64,000 bases of DNA from Lachnospiraceae bacterium AC3007. GTDB taxonomy: Bacteria > Bacillota > Clostridia > Lachnospirales > Lachnospiraceae. The notes below the pieces were generated by a model. The model had not been told where the DNA came from. It ran no database searches and saw only the letters and a list, made by a program, of their open reading frames with translations. A program made the position numbers and the translations under genes. The stretch is taken from the NCBI GenBank assembly GCA_000621405.1, contig KK211271.1, positions 62,001 to 126,000 on the forward strand, written 5' to 3'. Within the stretch, counting starts at the first letter, position 1. Each line of letters begins with the position of its first letter. Shown one piece after another: positions 24,535 to 33,848 of the stretch.

Positions 24535-25905
24535 TTACTCTTCAGCAAGTGCCGCATTCATCTCTGTAGCGATATCTATGCAGACATCCTCTACAGGCTT
24601 CGCGCCGGTCCATGCATCCTGAAGCTTCTCGATCATCATATCTTCCCAAACTGTGGTATCTCTTGAGTAAGGTCTGAACACGAGCTTAGCATCAAGCATC
24701 TTCATGTGGCCGTTAAGATCGAAGCAGTCTACGCTGTTGACCCATGCATCGGATGTGCCCTTGTAAGCTGACATCGTCACGCCGAGTTCTGCCTGCTCAA
24801 GCTGAGCTTCCTTGGATCCGAGGTACTCTATAAGAGACCATGCCGCATCGGTGTTCTTGCCGTTTGCTGCTGCTGCCCATCCGAGTCCGTTGTAGATGGA
24901 TACACGGTCATCGGGAGTGTTTGTATAAGGAAGCACTGCCACGTCACAGTTAGCTGCTGCATATTCATTGTCGCGATATCCGGCGAGCATCCATGATCCG
25001 TTGATGGACATTGCAGTCTTGCCTGCGCAGAGGAGCTCATTGGGAGCTGTCTCGGATACTGTTGCAAGATCAGGGCAGGAGCCTTCTGCTATCATATCTG
25101 TGAAGAGCTTGACAGCCTTGATGGAATTAGCATCATCCATGCCGGAAGTCTTCTTGTCATCGCTTATCACATATCCGCCCATTGAATAAATCGTGTTGTA
25201 ATAACCTTCCTGGTTGTTGCCGGGAGCTATTGCATATCCCCAGTGCTCATCATTTGTGAGCTTCTTTGCATTTGCTTTGAAATCTTCCCATGTCCATGTA
25301 TCATCGGGATAAGGAACACCCATCTCATCAAAGATGGTCTTGTTGTACCAGAGAGCTATCGTGTCGATGTCCTTGGGCACTGCATACTGCTTGCCGTTTG
25401 ACTGATAGAGCTTCACGATACCTTCATAGTAGTTGTTCATATCGATCTTGTCGCTTGCAGCGATCTTGTCTGTAAGATCAAGGAGCATATCGTTCTCCAT
25501 ATACTTCTGAGCGACATTTGAGTGCATCCAGAATACATCGGGAAGCTCTCCGCCGGTTGCTCCTGCCTCAAGGAGTGTCCAGTAATCATTCCAGTCTACA
25601 ACCTGGATAGTTGCCTTAACGCCTGACTGTGCGCTCCACTCGTCAACTATCTGCTGAAGTCCGGGCCTCTGACCCTCGTCCCAGATCGTTATAGAGAGCT
25701 CACCCTCTACGCTGCTTCCGATGCTTGTAGGAGCTTCCTCTTCAGCTGCTGCAGTATCTGCTGCTGCCGAATCATCCGCTGCGGGCGTCTCCTGTGCTGT
25801 AGCGTCCGCTGCAGGCTCAGCTGTTGTTGCTGCTGTTCCTCCGCATGCTACGAGAGAAGCCGTCATCGCTACTCCAAGACAAAGCGCGATAAGTTTCTTT
25901 ACCAT
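24535..25905 (-). CDS. Sugar-binding lipoprotein of the ABC transporter
   Basis: 456 residues from the ATG at 25905, which has GGGAGG upstream; the frame extends to 25929 without support. Signal peptide with lipobox ending LVACGG, then an Ala/Thr/Glu-rich linker and a family 1 extracellular solute-binding fold (SITIWDEGQRPGLQQIVDEW; WYNKTIFDEMGVPYPDDTWTW near 205). Captures the oligosaccharide outside the cell. It follows the alpha-galactosidase gene by 162 bases, a gap that holds a promoter and operator-like repeats. Confidence 0.93.
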   Translation of the reverse strand: MVKKLIALCLGVAMTASLVACGGTAATTAEPAADATAQETPAADDSAAADTAAAEEEAPTSIGSSVEGELSITIWDEGQRPGLQQIVDEWSAQSGVKATIQVVDWNDYWTLLEAGATGGELPDVFWMHSNVAQKYMENDMLLDLTDKIAASDKIDMNNYYEGIVKLYQSNGKQYAVPKDIDTIALWYNKTIFDEMGVPYPDDTWTWEDFKANAKKLTNDEHWGYAIAPGNNQEGYYNTIYSMGGYVISDDKKTSGMDDANSIKAVKLFTDMIAEGSCPDLATVSETAPNELLCAGKTAMSINGSWMLAGYRDNEYAAANCDVAVLPYTNTPDDRVSIYNGLGWAAAANGKNTDAAWSLIEYLGSKEAQLEQAELGVTMSAYKGTSDAWVNSVDCFDLNGHMKMLDAKLVFRPYSRDTTVWEDMMIEKLQDAWTGAKPVEDVCIDIATEMNAALAEE

Positions 25906-25964
25906 TGCATACCTCCCTTTTCTCCTCATAAAAGATTGTTGAATAATGTTGTATTTCCCGCAAA

Positions 25965-26040
25965 ATGCGAAACGCTTCGCATCTCACATTTTCATTTTAC
26001 GTCCGACCATTTTTGCCACAAAGAACAGTTTGTTACTGTT
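25965..26040 (-). promoter_or_regulatory. Promoter and operator-like repeats upstream of the binding-protein gene
   Basis: ATGCGAA (25965-25971) and TTCGCAT (25976-25982) form a perfect 7-bp inverted repeat around ACGC, a LacI-like operator shape. It lies just downstream of a possible promoter read on the minus strand (TTGTGG at 26016-26021, TAAAAT at 25994-25999, 16-base spacing). AACAGT (26024-26029) and ACTGTT (26035-26040) form a second inverted repeat just upstream of the -35. The layout suggests repression at the start site and activation upstream, possibly by the local AraC protein. Confidence 0.55.
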
Positions 26041-26067
26041 TTTTGTAATTTTGTGACATCACATTTT

Positions 26068-28275
26068 TTACTTGCTGATTTTTTCCAAATGGATAACACG
26101 GGAATCAAAGTCTCCCCGTGGAAGCTTTATTACATCCGGAGCCTCGTTGATCTCTATACCGATATTCATGAGTTCGCTTCCGTAGAACTCTCCGTCGTCT
26201 GTCCTGTATAGAGAATCCGGATCCAGTCCTTTGAGCCTCACTCTGCGGCGGCCCGGATTCACTTCCGCAAGGATCCTGTAATACGCAGCGAGGGCCTCGC
26301 TTTTGTCTTCGGATACCACCATCCATGCACAGTAATTGTCCTCAAACGGAGATATGAGTCTGTAGAAGTCTCCGCCCTGTATCAGCGCGCGGTGCTCCTT
26401 CATAAAGACTATCTGTTCCTTTATCTCTGCGAATTCATCATCTGTGAGCTTATTGAGATCCATCTCATATCCGAAGGTACCGAAGAAAGCCACATTGCCG
26501 CGTGTTCCAACGGAACATATGCGTCCTGTCTGCTGGTTGGGACATTCCGAGACATGAGCTCCCATCGAGGATACGGGATATCCGTACGATGTCCCGTACT
26601 GTATCTTAAGGCGCTCCACGGCATCCGTATCATCGCTTGCCCATGTCTGAGGCGCATAGTAGAGCATCCCGGCATCATATCTGGAGCCGCCGCTCGAGCA
26701 GGATTCAAACAAAAGCTCCGGGAAATCAGATATCAGTCTCTCATAGAGCCTGTACACAGCCAGAATATATCTGTGATATGTCATTCCCTGCTCAGACGCG
26801 TTCCTTCCGATGCTGTAGCATTCGCTTATGGTGCGGTTCATATCCCACTTCACGTAATCTATGCCGGCTTCGGATATGATGGAATGCATCCGCTCATACA
26901 GGTATTCCTGCACCTCGTCTTTTGTCATATCAAGGACCATCTGGTGACGGCCAAGAGACCGCTCGCGATCCGGAGAAGCAAGCACCCAGTCGGGATGCGC
27001 CCTGTACAGATCGCTGTCAGGATTGACCATCTCCGGCTCAAACCAGAGGCCGAACTTCATTCCCATATCATGTATCTTTTTTGCAAGCCCGGCGATCCCT
27101 TCCGGGAGTTTGTCTTTATTTACATACCAGTCGCCGAGTCCGCTGAAATCGTCGTTTCTGACCCCGAACCATCCGTCGTCGAGCACAAAGAGTTCCACCC
27201 CGGCCTCTTTGCCTTTTTCAGCGATCTTAAGCACCGACTCTTCGGTGAAATTCATCAGAGTCGCTTCCCAGTTGTTCAAAAGGATCGGTCTTTCCTTCTC
27301 CTTCCATATCCCGCGGGACAGTCTCTTCCTGTACAGTCTGTGAAGAGACTGGCTCAGATCGTTAAGTCCGCTCCCGGTCCACACGAGCAGTGCTTCCGGC
27401 GTCTCAAAGCTTTCTCCCTCTTTAAGCCTCCATGAAAATCTGTCGGGATGGATGCCGGTCATGACACGGAGCATTCCGTAAGTATCCACCTCAGCCTGTG
27501 TCAGGAAATTACCGCTGTAGACGAGCGATACGCCTATGGCTTCGCCCGCTGATTCATCGGTATTAGGTCTTTTCAGTATCACAAAGGGGTTATGGTTTGC
27601 GCTGGAGTGTCCTCTGAGGCTACCTATCGCGGTTATGCCAGCCTCGAGTTTCTTCTCCACAGGGGTTTTCTCCCTGCCCCAGGCGCCCGAAAACTGCATC
27701 CATGTGTAATCATGATCCGGCAGGTCGAGCGACAGGCTCATGCAGCGCTCTATACGCACTTCTTCGCTTCCTTTGTTGGCAAAGACAACATTCCTTGTGA
27801 TAACGGGATAATCTCTCATTATGGAGTAAAACAAAGAGATGCCGACCCCGGTAAGCTCGTCCGAAAGCATTATCTCAAGGGTCTTTGCTTCATAGTCCTT
27901 CTCCGTATATACGGCGGGAAGCCCCGCTATCTTCGGCTTGCCTTCTGTAATCTTGTGTGACACATATCTGAATGCCGATACATGAGAACCGTTTTCCGGT
28001 ATCACCTCAAACGCAGGGAACCTGAGGTCAGTCGTTCCGAAAGACGGATACTCCCTGCGGTTCATCTCGAGCGAGAAGGTCTCGTCATCAGGCGTTCCCA
28101 CCATCATCGCGCGGAATTCATGATTGACGAGGTATGACATGTCCTCCCTGTCATGTACCCTTTTACCGAAATAAAACTGTCCCGGCTCTCCGTTTGGAAG
28201 TATCCCGATAATGTAGCTTATCCGGTCATTGCAGAGGTGGAACAGTTTTGTTTTCTCGTGGAAGAATATATCCAT
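26068..28275 (-). CDS. Alpha-galactosidase, glycoside hydrolase family 36
   Basis: 735 residues, no signal peptide, so cytoplasmic. YVKWDMNRTISE near 480 holds the nucleophile Asp and WASDDTDAVERLKIQYG near 550 the acid/base Asp; ESCSSGGSRYDAGMLYY and LFVLDDGWFG are further GH36 landmarks. Releases terminal alpha-1,6-galactose from raffinose or melibiose-type sugars. An AAAGGAG site precedes the ATG. It sits between the AraC regulator and the transporter genes, giving an uptake-and-hydrolysis cluster. Confidence 0.95.
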   Translation of the reverse strand: MDIFFHEKTKLFHLCNDRISYIIGILPNGEPGQFYFGKRVHDREDMSYLVNHEFRAMMVGTPDDETFSLEMNRREYPSFGTTDLRFPAFEVIPENGSHVSAFRYVSHKITEGKPKIAGLPAVYTEKDYEAKTLEIMLSDELTGVGISLFYSIMRDYPVITRNVVFANKGSEEVRIERCMSLSLDLPDHDYTWMQFSGAWGREKTPVEKKLEAGITAIGSLRGHSSANHNPFVILKRPNTDESAGEAIGVSLVYSGNFLTQAEVDTYGMLRVMTGIHPDRFSWRLKEGESFETPEALLVWTGSGLNDLSQSLHRLYRKRLSRGIWKEKERPILLNNWEATLMNFTEESVLKIAEKGKEAGVELFVLDDGWFGVRNDDFSGLGDWYVNKDKLPEGIAGLAKKIHDMGMKFGLWFEPEMVNPDSDLYRAHPDWVLASPDRERSLGRHQMVLDMTKDEVQEYLYERMHSIISEAGIDYVKWDMNRTISECYSIGRNASEQGMTYHRYILAVYRLYERLISDFPELLFESCSSGGSRYDAGMLYYAPQTWASDDTDAVERLKIQYGTSYGYPVSSMGAHVSECPNQQTGRICSVGTRGNVAFFGTFGYEMDLNKLTDDEFAEIKEQIVFMKEHRALIQGGDFYRLISPFEDNYCAWMVVSEDKSEALAAYYRILAEVNPGRRRVRLKGLDPDSLYRTDDGEFYGSELMNIGIEINEAPDVIKLPRGDFDSRVIHLEKISK

Positions 28276-28297
28276 GTCTACTCCTTTCGCCTTCCTG

Positions 28298-29227
28298 TCA
28301 TTCCTTGTTACGTGTCAGATCGAAATACTGATCGACCTTTTCAAATGCGCTCTTCTGGTCCTTCCTGTAGCGCTGGGGGCCTACCCCGTACTTCTTCTTA
28401 AAAGCCTTGGAAAAAGCCATCTGATCGGGATAGCCGACACTCGTCGCCACCTGGCTTATCGGGGCATCGCTGCCGGTAAGAGCAAGCGCAGCCCTCTCCA
28501 TGCGGTAATTGATCAGATATTCCTTGGGTGTCATATCTGTTTCTTTCTTGAAATTCCTGGCCAGATAGCATCTGTTGATGCCTATGTACTCCGCTATCTC
28601 GCCTATCTTCACTTCGCTCCGGTAATTATTGCGGATAAAGTCCATAGCGTACTCAACATAGGCTCTCGCAGGATATCGTTTTTCTGCGCCCTGCCCTTCG
28701 CCAAGCTTCTGACGTCCCTCCAAAAGACCCAGAAATCTTATGGTCTGGCCGAGACGGATGAGTTCATTGGCATGAGTCATCTGGCTCGCGCTCATAAGCT
28801 CTTCGACGCTGGCCTCGATCTCGGAGGTATCTGAAAGTTCGATTATAGGGTTATCGGGAGTGATGTTCATCCCTGTGAAGAATTCTTCAACGTTGTACCC
28901 GTGAAGCCCGACCCAGAAATATGACCAGGGATCCTCGGTGCTGGCCTGATATATGGACTCTACCCCGGGGAATATGACAAATGCAGAGCCCTCTCCAAGC
29001 TCATATGTCTTCCCCTTTACACGGTATACGCCATGACCGCCGGTGATCACGTGTACCAGAAAACAATGCCTTACGAAAGGTCCGAAGCGGTGACCCTTCT
29101 CGCACTTTTCAAACCCCGTATAATCAAGGCTGATCGCCATACTGACCCCAAACATGCCCTTATCCTGCATGTTCCCGAGCACCGTATAGTCTTCAACGTT
29201 GGTATAGACTATCTCCCTGTATTTCAT
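28298..29227 (-). CDS. AraC family transcriptional regulator
   Basis: 309 residues from the ATG at 29227 (AGGGGG upstream; the frame continues to 29242 without support). N-terminal cupin-type sensor (HVITGGHGVYRVKGKTYELG, around 75) and a C-terminal double helix-turn-helix from about residue 205 (IGEIAEYIGINRCYLARNFK; SQVATSVGYPDQMAFSKAFK). Likely activates the adjacent alpha-galactoside operon on binding its substrate. Has its own promoter at 29301-29329. Confidence 0.92.
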   Translation of the reverse strand: MKYREIVYTNVEDYTVLGNMQDKGMFGVSMAISLDYTGFEKCEKGHRFGPFVRHCFLVHVITGGHGVYRVKGKTYELGEGSAFVIFPGVESIYQASTEDPWSYFWVGLHGYNVEEFFTGMNITPDNPIIELSDTSEIEASVEELMSASQMTHANELIRLGQTIRFLGLLEGRQKLGEGQGAEKRYPARAYVEYAMDFIRNNYRSEVKIGEIAEYIGINRCYLARNFKKETDMTPKEYLINYRMERAALALTGSDAPISQVATSVGYPDQMAFSKAFKKKYGVGPQRYRKDQKSAFEKVDQYFDLTRNKE

Positions 29228-29300
29228 TTTTCCCCCTGCCAAAGTCTACTGCCCGGCTTTTGGCCTCATTTTTACCTTATGATACCGAAAGTTACCGAAC

Positions 29301-29329
29301 AATGTACAAATGTGCTGCGAATTTGTCAA
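29301..29329 (-). promoter_or_regulatory. araC-type regulator promoter
   Basis: Minus strand TTGACA (29324-29329) and TACATT (29301-29306), 17-base spacing, about 74 bases ahead of the regulator ATG. Confidence 0.65.
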
Positions 29330-29368
29330 AATGTTACCATTTGTCCACGAGCGTTTCAAGAAAGAAGA

Positions 29369-29507
29369 ATGCAATTTCACAAGCCGAAAGATCAGAATGC
29401 GTGCAGGCATGCTTGCATGCATGCAAAAGCAGTATGATCTTTCGGATTGTTATAGTTCTGAGGCAGCACAACAGTGCCGCCCCAGAACTATATATATGAA
29501 ATTGCAT
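29369..29507. ncRNA. Intergenic three-way-junction element (structured RNA or DNA, unknown)
   Basis: Three stems nest in 139 bases. Outer stem: ATGCAATTTCA (29369-29379) with TGAAATTGCAT (29497-29507), 11 perfect pairs. Arm 1: CCGAAAGATCA (29384-29394) with TGATCTTTCGG (29435-29445), 11 perfect pairs, capped by TGCAGGCATG/CATGCATGCA (29402-29425, one mismatch, CTTG loop). Arm 2: TAGTTCTG (29453-29460) with CAGAACTA (29483-29490), extended by GGCxGCAC/GTGCxGCC. Junction strands are 4 to 7 bases. It begins 7 bases past the GGDEF gene stop. Because inverted repeats fold on either strand, the strand is not known. A known family was not recognised. Confidence 0.6.
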
Positions 29508-29514
29508 GGAAAAA

Positions 29515-30669
29515 CTATGATTCTCTGCGATCAATGGTGAGCGAACGCTCACGATGGACGATCTCTTTTTTCTTATACATTGCTGTATCGATATGCTTTA
29601 AGAAGCTGTCTTCTGTATCATTCTCGCGGTCATACAGTGCATGACCTGCGGAAAAGCCTATCTTATATGGACGGTCATTCTCCCTGTTGAAACGGTCTGC
29701 GATATCATGGAGCTTGCTTTCAAACTCAATGACCTCCTTTTCCTCTTCAGCCTTCACAAGGATTATGAACTCATCGCCCGCGTACCGGAAAAACTTCTGA
29801 TATCTGTCATCACATGCTTCCCTTATCACATCGGCCATGTCGTTCAGTGCTCTGTCTCCCGCGGAATGTCCGAACTGATCATTTATCTCCTTGAAGAAGT
29901 CCATGTCGATCATGATACCGTAGAAATTTCCGCTGCTCTTTTGCATCTCATAGATGAAATGCTCCAGATACTGTCTGTTATAAAGGCCCGTCAGCATATC
30001 AATATATGACCGGCGGTTGAGCAGACTCATGTACAACGCGACAGTTCCGACCGACGCTCCGAGCCAGGCAAGAGACACTCCGTAGAAGAGCATCTGGGCC
30101 ACGCTTCCCGCAACTATCGGTACCAGGAACATGAAGATCGGGAAAAACGCTGTCTTTCCATGCCTGTATCTGTGCACGTATGTAACGACCACACTGAATA
30201 TGCAGCAGGAAAAGACATACAGGAAAAAGGCATAAGAAAGAGGCTGCCTGTGATATAAGTTATCCGAGTCTACAATAAAGTAGAACCCCTTCCATATATT
30301 TATGACAAGTGAGAAGATAACGAGAACTACGACCCCGCTGAGCTTATAATATATCCTTCTTATCCTCTCCCTGCTGTGGTAGAGGCATTTATCCACATAC
30401 ATGCACCAGAAAAAAGAGCCCAGACAGTTGGCAAAGTAGAGATAGGTATTGCCAAGGAGATTAATGAGATGATTTGCCTTGCCGGGCTTGCCGTCCACAA
30501 AGAAAGTCAGCGGCTCAATAAGGCACGCGATCCCGGCAAGAAAGAGCATGACTTCAAAAGTAGGGTCCTCCGCCTGTCTTTTCGTCCGCGTCATGAGGCG
30601 GCTTATGAACAGGAACACAAGCAGGATAAAACCCGTTAGATTTGCAACAAGTATGGCCTGCAGATTCAC
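29515..30669 (-). CDS. Membrane-anchored GGDEF protein (diguanylate cyclase candidate)
   Basis: 384 residues. Six or seven N-terminal membrane helices (to about residue 215) followed by a GGDEF domain: MLTGLYNRQYLEHF, IMIDMDFFKEINDQFGHSAGDRAL and FFRYAGDEF. The active-site loop reads AGDEF, an accepted functional variant. Makes c-di-GMP from two GTP. Start is a GTG with AAAGGAG about 10 bases upstream. The N-terminal region, with many aromatic residues, may sense a membrane or extracellular signal. A c-di-GMP riboswitch occurs 28 kb away. Confidence 0.92.
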   Translation of the reverse strand: MNLQAILVANLTGFILLVFLFISRLMTRTKRQAEDPTFEVMLFLAGIACLIEPLTFFVDGKPGKANHLINLLGNTYLYFANCLGSFFWCMYVDKCLYHSRERIRRIYYKLSGVVVLVIFSLVINIWKGFYFIVDSDNLYHRQPLSYAFFLYVFSCCIFSVVVTYVHRYRHGKTAFFPIFMFLVPIVAGSVAQMLFYGVSLAWLGASVGTVALYMSLLNRRSYIDMLTGLYNRQYLEHFIYEMQKSSGNFYGIMIDMDFFKEINDQFGHSAGDRALNDMADVIREACDDRYQKFFRYAGDEFIILVKAEEEKEVIEFESKLHDIADRFNRENDRPYKIGFSAGHALYDRENDTEDSFLKHIDTAMYKKKEIVHRERSLTIDRRES

Positions 30670-30748
30670 CCGGTCCGCTCTCCTTTCAAGCTTTCGGTTA
30701 CAGTTTATTACATTACCACAGCAGGCCTGTCTGCATCAACTGTCAATC

Positions 30749-30815
30749 AGAGAACCGTCCCCGTGATTGATGGCAGGCTCACTTGCCGGACAAAAGAACC
30801 GTCCCTCTGTCTTGG
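30749..30815. repeat. Two copies of AGAACCGTCCC in the divergent gap
   Basis: AGAACCGTCCC occurs at 30751-30761 and again at 30795-30805 in the same orientation, separated by a short GGCA/TGCC hairpin. Similar GAACCGTCCC motifs recur in clostridial intergenic regions, from memory. The gap of about 230 bases between the GGDEF gene and the ABC-F gene holds nothing else apart from the ABC-F promoter. Confidence 0.6.
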
Positions 30816-30860
30816 ATGTCCCATCCGCTGACTCCTCTATGAAAAACCATAATAATAATG

Positions 30861-30866
30861 TATAAT
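30861..30866 (+). promoter_or_regulatory. -10 box of the ABC-F gene
   Basis: TATAAT at 30861-30866, 38 bases ahead of the ATG. No convincing -35 box lies 16-18 bases upstream. Confidence 0.5.
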
Positions 30867-30903
30867 CTTGTAGTCATTCTACTAAGATAGAGAGAGGTAC
30901 ATC

Positions 30904-32541
30904 ATGATCGCAGCAAATAACGTAACATACAGGGTCGGTAAGAAGGCACTCTTCGAAGAGGTCAACATCAAGTTCACGGAGGGCAACTGCTACGGCATCA
31001 TAGGAGCCAACGGAGCAGGCAAGTCCACCTTCTTAAAGATACTCTCGGGAGAGCTCGAGACCACGAACGGCGATATAGAGGTCACGCCGGGTCAGAGGAT
31101 CTCGGTTCTCGAGCAGGATCACTTCAAATACGACGGACAGACTGTCCTTGATACAGTTATACAGGGCAACGAACACCTCTTTGAGGTGATGAAGGAAAAG
31201 GAAGCCATTTATGCGAAGGAAGATTTCTCCGACGAGGACGGCATGAGAGCCGCAGAGCTCGAAGGCGAATTCGCAGAGATGAACGGCTATGAGGCAGAAA
31301 GCGATGCCGAATCCTTGCTCAACGGTCTTGGCATAGATACGGCTCTTCATTATTCACTGATGGGAGATCTTTCGGGATCCGAGAAGGTGAAGGTACTCCT
31401 TGCACGCGCCCTCTTCGGAAGCCCCGACATACTCCTTCTCGACGAGCCTACCAACCACCTGGATCTCGACGCCATAGAGTGGCTTGAGGAATTCCTCATT
31501 GATTTCCCCAATACGGTCATAGTCGTATCCCATGACAGATACTTCCTGAATAAGGTCTGCACACATACCGCGGATATCGACTACGGCAAGATCACACTCT
31601 TCTCCGGCAACTACGACTTCTGGTATGAGTCATCACAGCTTCTCATCCAGCAGATGAAGGAGGCAAATAAGAAAAAGGAAGAAAAGATCAAGGAGCTGCA
31701 GGAATTCATCTCGCGTTTCTCCGCAAACGCTTCCAAATCAAAGCAGGCAACTTCGAGGAAAAGAGCTCTCGAGAAGATCGAGCTGGATACGATCAAGCCT
31801 TCCTCGAGAAAATATCCTTACGTGGACTTCAGGCCTGACAGAGAGATCGGCAATGAAGTCCTCACCGTCGAGAATCTCACCAAATATCAGGACGGCAAGA
31901 TCGTTCTCGATAATCTTACATTTACGCTGAGAAGGAACGACAAGGTCGCTCTGGTGGGCGCAAATGAACAGGCCATCACCATGCTCATGAAGATACTTAT
32001 GGCTGAGGAAGAGCCTGATTCCGGATCATACAAGTGGGGCGTAACGACCTCCCAGGCATATTTCCCCAAGGATAATTCGAGCGAGTTCGACAATGATTAC
32101 AATATCACCGAATGGCTCATGGGCTATTCTCCCGAGAAGGATGTGACCTACGTCAGAGGTTTCTTAGGACGCATGCTCTTCCCCGGAGAAGACGGAGTAA
32201 AGAAGGTCCGCGTACTGTCCGGAGGAGAAAAGGTCAGATGCATGCTCTCAAAGATGATGATATCCGGAGCAAACGTGCTTCTTCTTGACGAGCCGACGAA
32301 CCACCTCGACATGGAAAGCATAACCGCTCTGAATAACGGCCTTATCAAGTTCCCGGGTGTGGAGATCTTCTCCTGCCATGATCATCAGTTTGTGCAGACC
32401 ACCGCCAACCGCATCATGGAGATAAGAGCGGACGGCACTCTGGTCGATAAGATCACGACCTATGACGAGTATCTCGAGAGCGATGCCGAGGCAAGAAAGA
32501 ACTATGTATACACCGCTAATCTCGACGATGATGCTAACTGA
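30904..32541 (+). CDS. ABC-F family ATPase (YkpA/YbiT-like)
   Basis: 545 residues with two ATP-binding domains and no membrane helices. NBD1: Walker A GANGAGKST near 38, signature LSGSEKVKVLLARALF, Walker B LLLDEPTNHLD. A charged linker of KKKEEKIKEL type joins the halves. NBD2 has the signature LSGGEKVRCMLSKM and DEPTNHLD but its Walker A reads VGANEQAITML, without the GKS/T lysine. I believe this degenerate P-loop is typical of the YkpA-type group. ABC-F proteins act on ribosomes. Divergent from the GGDEF gene and followed by tmcAL. Confidence 0.92.
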   Translation: MIAANNVTYRVGKKALFEEVNIKFTEGNCYGIIGANGAGKSTFLKILSGELETTNGDIEVTPGQRISVLEQDHFKYDGQTVLDTVIQGNEHLFEVMKEKEAIYAKEDFSDEDGMRAAELEGEFAEMNGYEAESDAESLLNGLGIDTALHYSLMGDLSGSEKVKVLLARALFGSPDILLLDEPTNHLDLDAIEWLEEFLIDFPNTVIVVSHDRYFLNKVCTHTADIDYGKITLFSGNYDFWYESSQLLIQQMKEANKKKEEKIKELQEFISRFSANASKSKQATSRKRALEKIELDTIKPSSRKYPYVDFRPDREIGNEVLTVENLTKYQDGKIVLDNLTFTLRRNDKVALVGANEQAITMLMKILMAEEEPDSGSYKWGVTTSQAYFPKDNSSEFDNDYNITEWLMGYSPEKDVTYVRGFLGRMLFPGEDGVKKVRVLSGGEKVRCMLSKMMISGANVLLLDEPTNHLDMESITALNNGLIKFPGVEIFSCHDHQFVQTTANRIMEIRADGTLVDKITTYDEYLESDAEARKNYVYTANLDDDAN

Positions 32542-32579
32542 GACATATCTGACGGCGGATCAGCACTGAAGGAATCAGT

Positions 32580-33848
32580 ATGAAGGTAACCGGTGTCATA
32601 GCGGAATTCGATCCTTTTCATAACGGACACGCGTATTTCCTGCGGAGGGCGAGAGAGCTCACCTCCGCAGATTTTATTATCGCCGTGATGAGCGGAGACT
32701 TCACTCAGCGGGGCACGATAGCCTGTGCGCCGAAAAGCGTCAGAGCGGAAGCAGCCCTTGCCTGCGGCGCCGATCTTGTGATAGAGCTTCCGGTCGCATT
32801 CTCCACAGCCTCTGCGGAATACTTCGCAACAGGCGGGGTGTCCATCCTTGACGGACTCAGGGTTATCGATGCTGTCTGCTTCGGTACGGAGGATGATGAT
32901 ATCGCATCTCTTAAGAAGATAGCAGGATGCCTCGCAGATGAAAGCGATGCTTTTAAGGAACACCTTGACGGGCAGCTCAGATCGGGCATGAATTATCCCG
33001 CAGCAAGACTTGAAGCTGTCAAAAAGACCGTAGAAGGCTCTGACGGCACATCGCTTACCGGAGAGCTCATATCAGATCTTTTAAGCCGTCCCAATAACAT
33101 ACTGGCCGTGGAATACATCAAGGCTCTTATGCGCCTTTCCTCAGATATCACTCCGGTATGCATCCGCCGCGAAGGCTGCGATCACAACTCCACCGAGTCC
33201 TTCGGTCTGTACTCAAGCGGCGCAAATATCCGGCGCACTTTGAGCATCACGAAGTCTCTCGATGCTCTGGAGCGCTACCTCCCTGAAAAGACGCTTCCCA
33301 TTATGAGGGAACATTTCGGCATAGATCTTCCTCTCTTTCCGGATGACCTCTCTTCCCTCATGCGCTACAGGCTTCTTATGGAGGATGCTTCATCTCTCAT
33401 GGAATACGCCGACATGAACTCATCCCTTGCAAAGCGCATCATAAATAAGAGAAATGAATTCGTATCCGTAAGCCAGTTCACAGAGCTCATAAAAACAAAG
33501 AATCTGACATACACCAGAATATCAAGAGCTCTGCTCCACATGCTGCTGTCCATAAAAAAACAGGATACGGAAAGTTACGTCACGCCGCGCTATGCAAGAG
33601 TCCTGGGCTTCAGAAAAGAAGCCTCCTCTCTTCTCGATCATATAAATAAAAACTCCGCCATCCCTCTGATATCGAGGACGGCGGATTATAAAAAACAATT
33701 GTCGGAACCCTATGTAAAGATGTTCGAAGAAGATCTTCGCGCATCAGGTATATATGATTCGGTGATCCGTGACATATACGGCACCGACGTGACGCCGGAT
33801 ATCTCAAGGATGGTCACCGCTAAGGACGATATGATCCTTAATTCTTGA
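32580..33848 (+). CDS. tmcAL: tRNA(Met) cytidine acetate ligase
   Basis: 422 residues. [19 protein letters not shown] at the N-terminus is the HxGH nucleotidyltransferase motif of the family; SGDFTQRG and [10 protein letters not shown] follow. It acetylates the wobble cytidine of elongator tRNA-Met using acetate and ATP. An AAGGA site precedes the ATG, 38 bases after the ABC-F stop, so probably cotranscribed. It converges with the PFL gene and overlaps its end by 11 bases. Confidence 0.93.
   Translation: MKVTGVIAEFDPFHNGHAYFLRRARELTSADFIIAVMSGDFTQRGTIACAPKSVRAEAALACGADLVIELPVAFSTASAEYFATGGVSILDGLRVIDAVCFGTEDDDIASLKKIAGCLADESDAFKEHLDGQLRSGMNYPAARLEAVKKTVEGSDGTSLTGELISDLLSRPNNILAVEYIKALMRLSSDITPVCIRREGCDHNSTESFGLYSSGANIRRTLSITKSLDALERYLPEKTLPIMREHFGIDLPLFPDDLSSLMRYRLLMEDASSLMEYADMNSSLAKRIINKRNEFVSVSQFTELIKTKNLTYTRISRALLHMLLSIKKQDTESYVTPRYARVLGFRKEASSLLDHINKNSAIPLISRTADYKKQLSEPYVKMFEEDLRASGIYDSVIRDIYGTDVTPDISRMVTAKDDMILNS

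Noticed and set aside
26392-27435. 347-residue plus-strand frame opposite the alpha-galactosidase
   Set aside because: Antisense shadow of the GH36 gene, which carries all catalytic motifs.
28298-29227. Mobile-element origin of the alpha-galactoside cluster
   Set aside because: No transposase, integrase or tRNA end nearby, and the start sites look like those of the neighbours.
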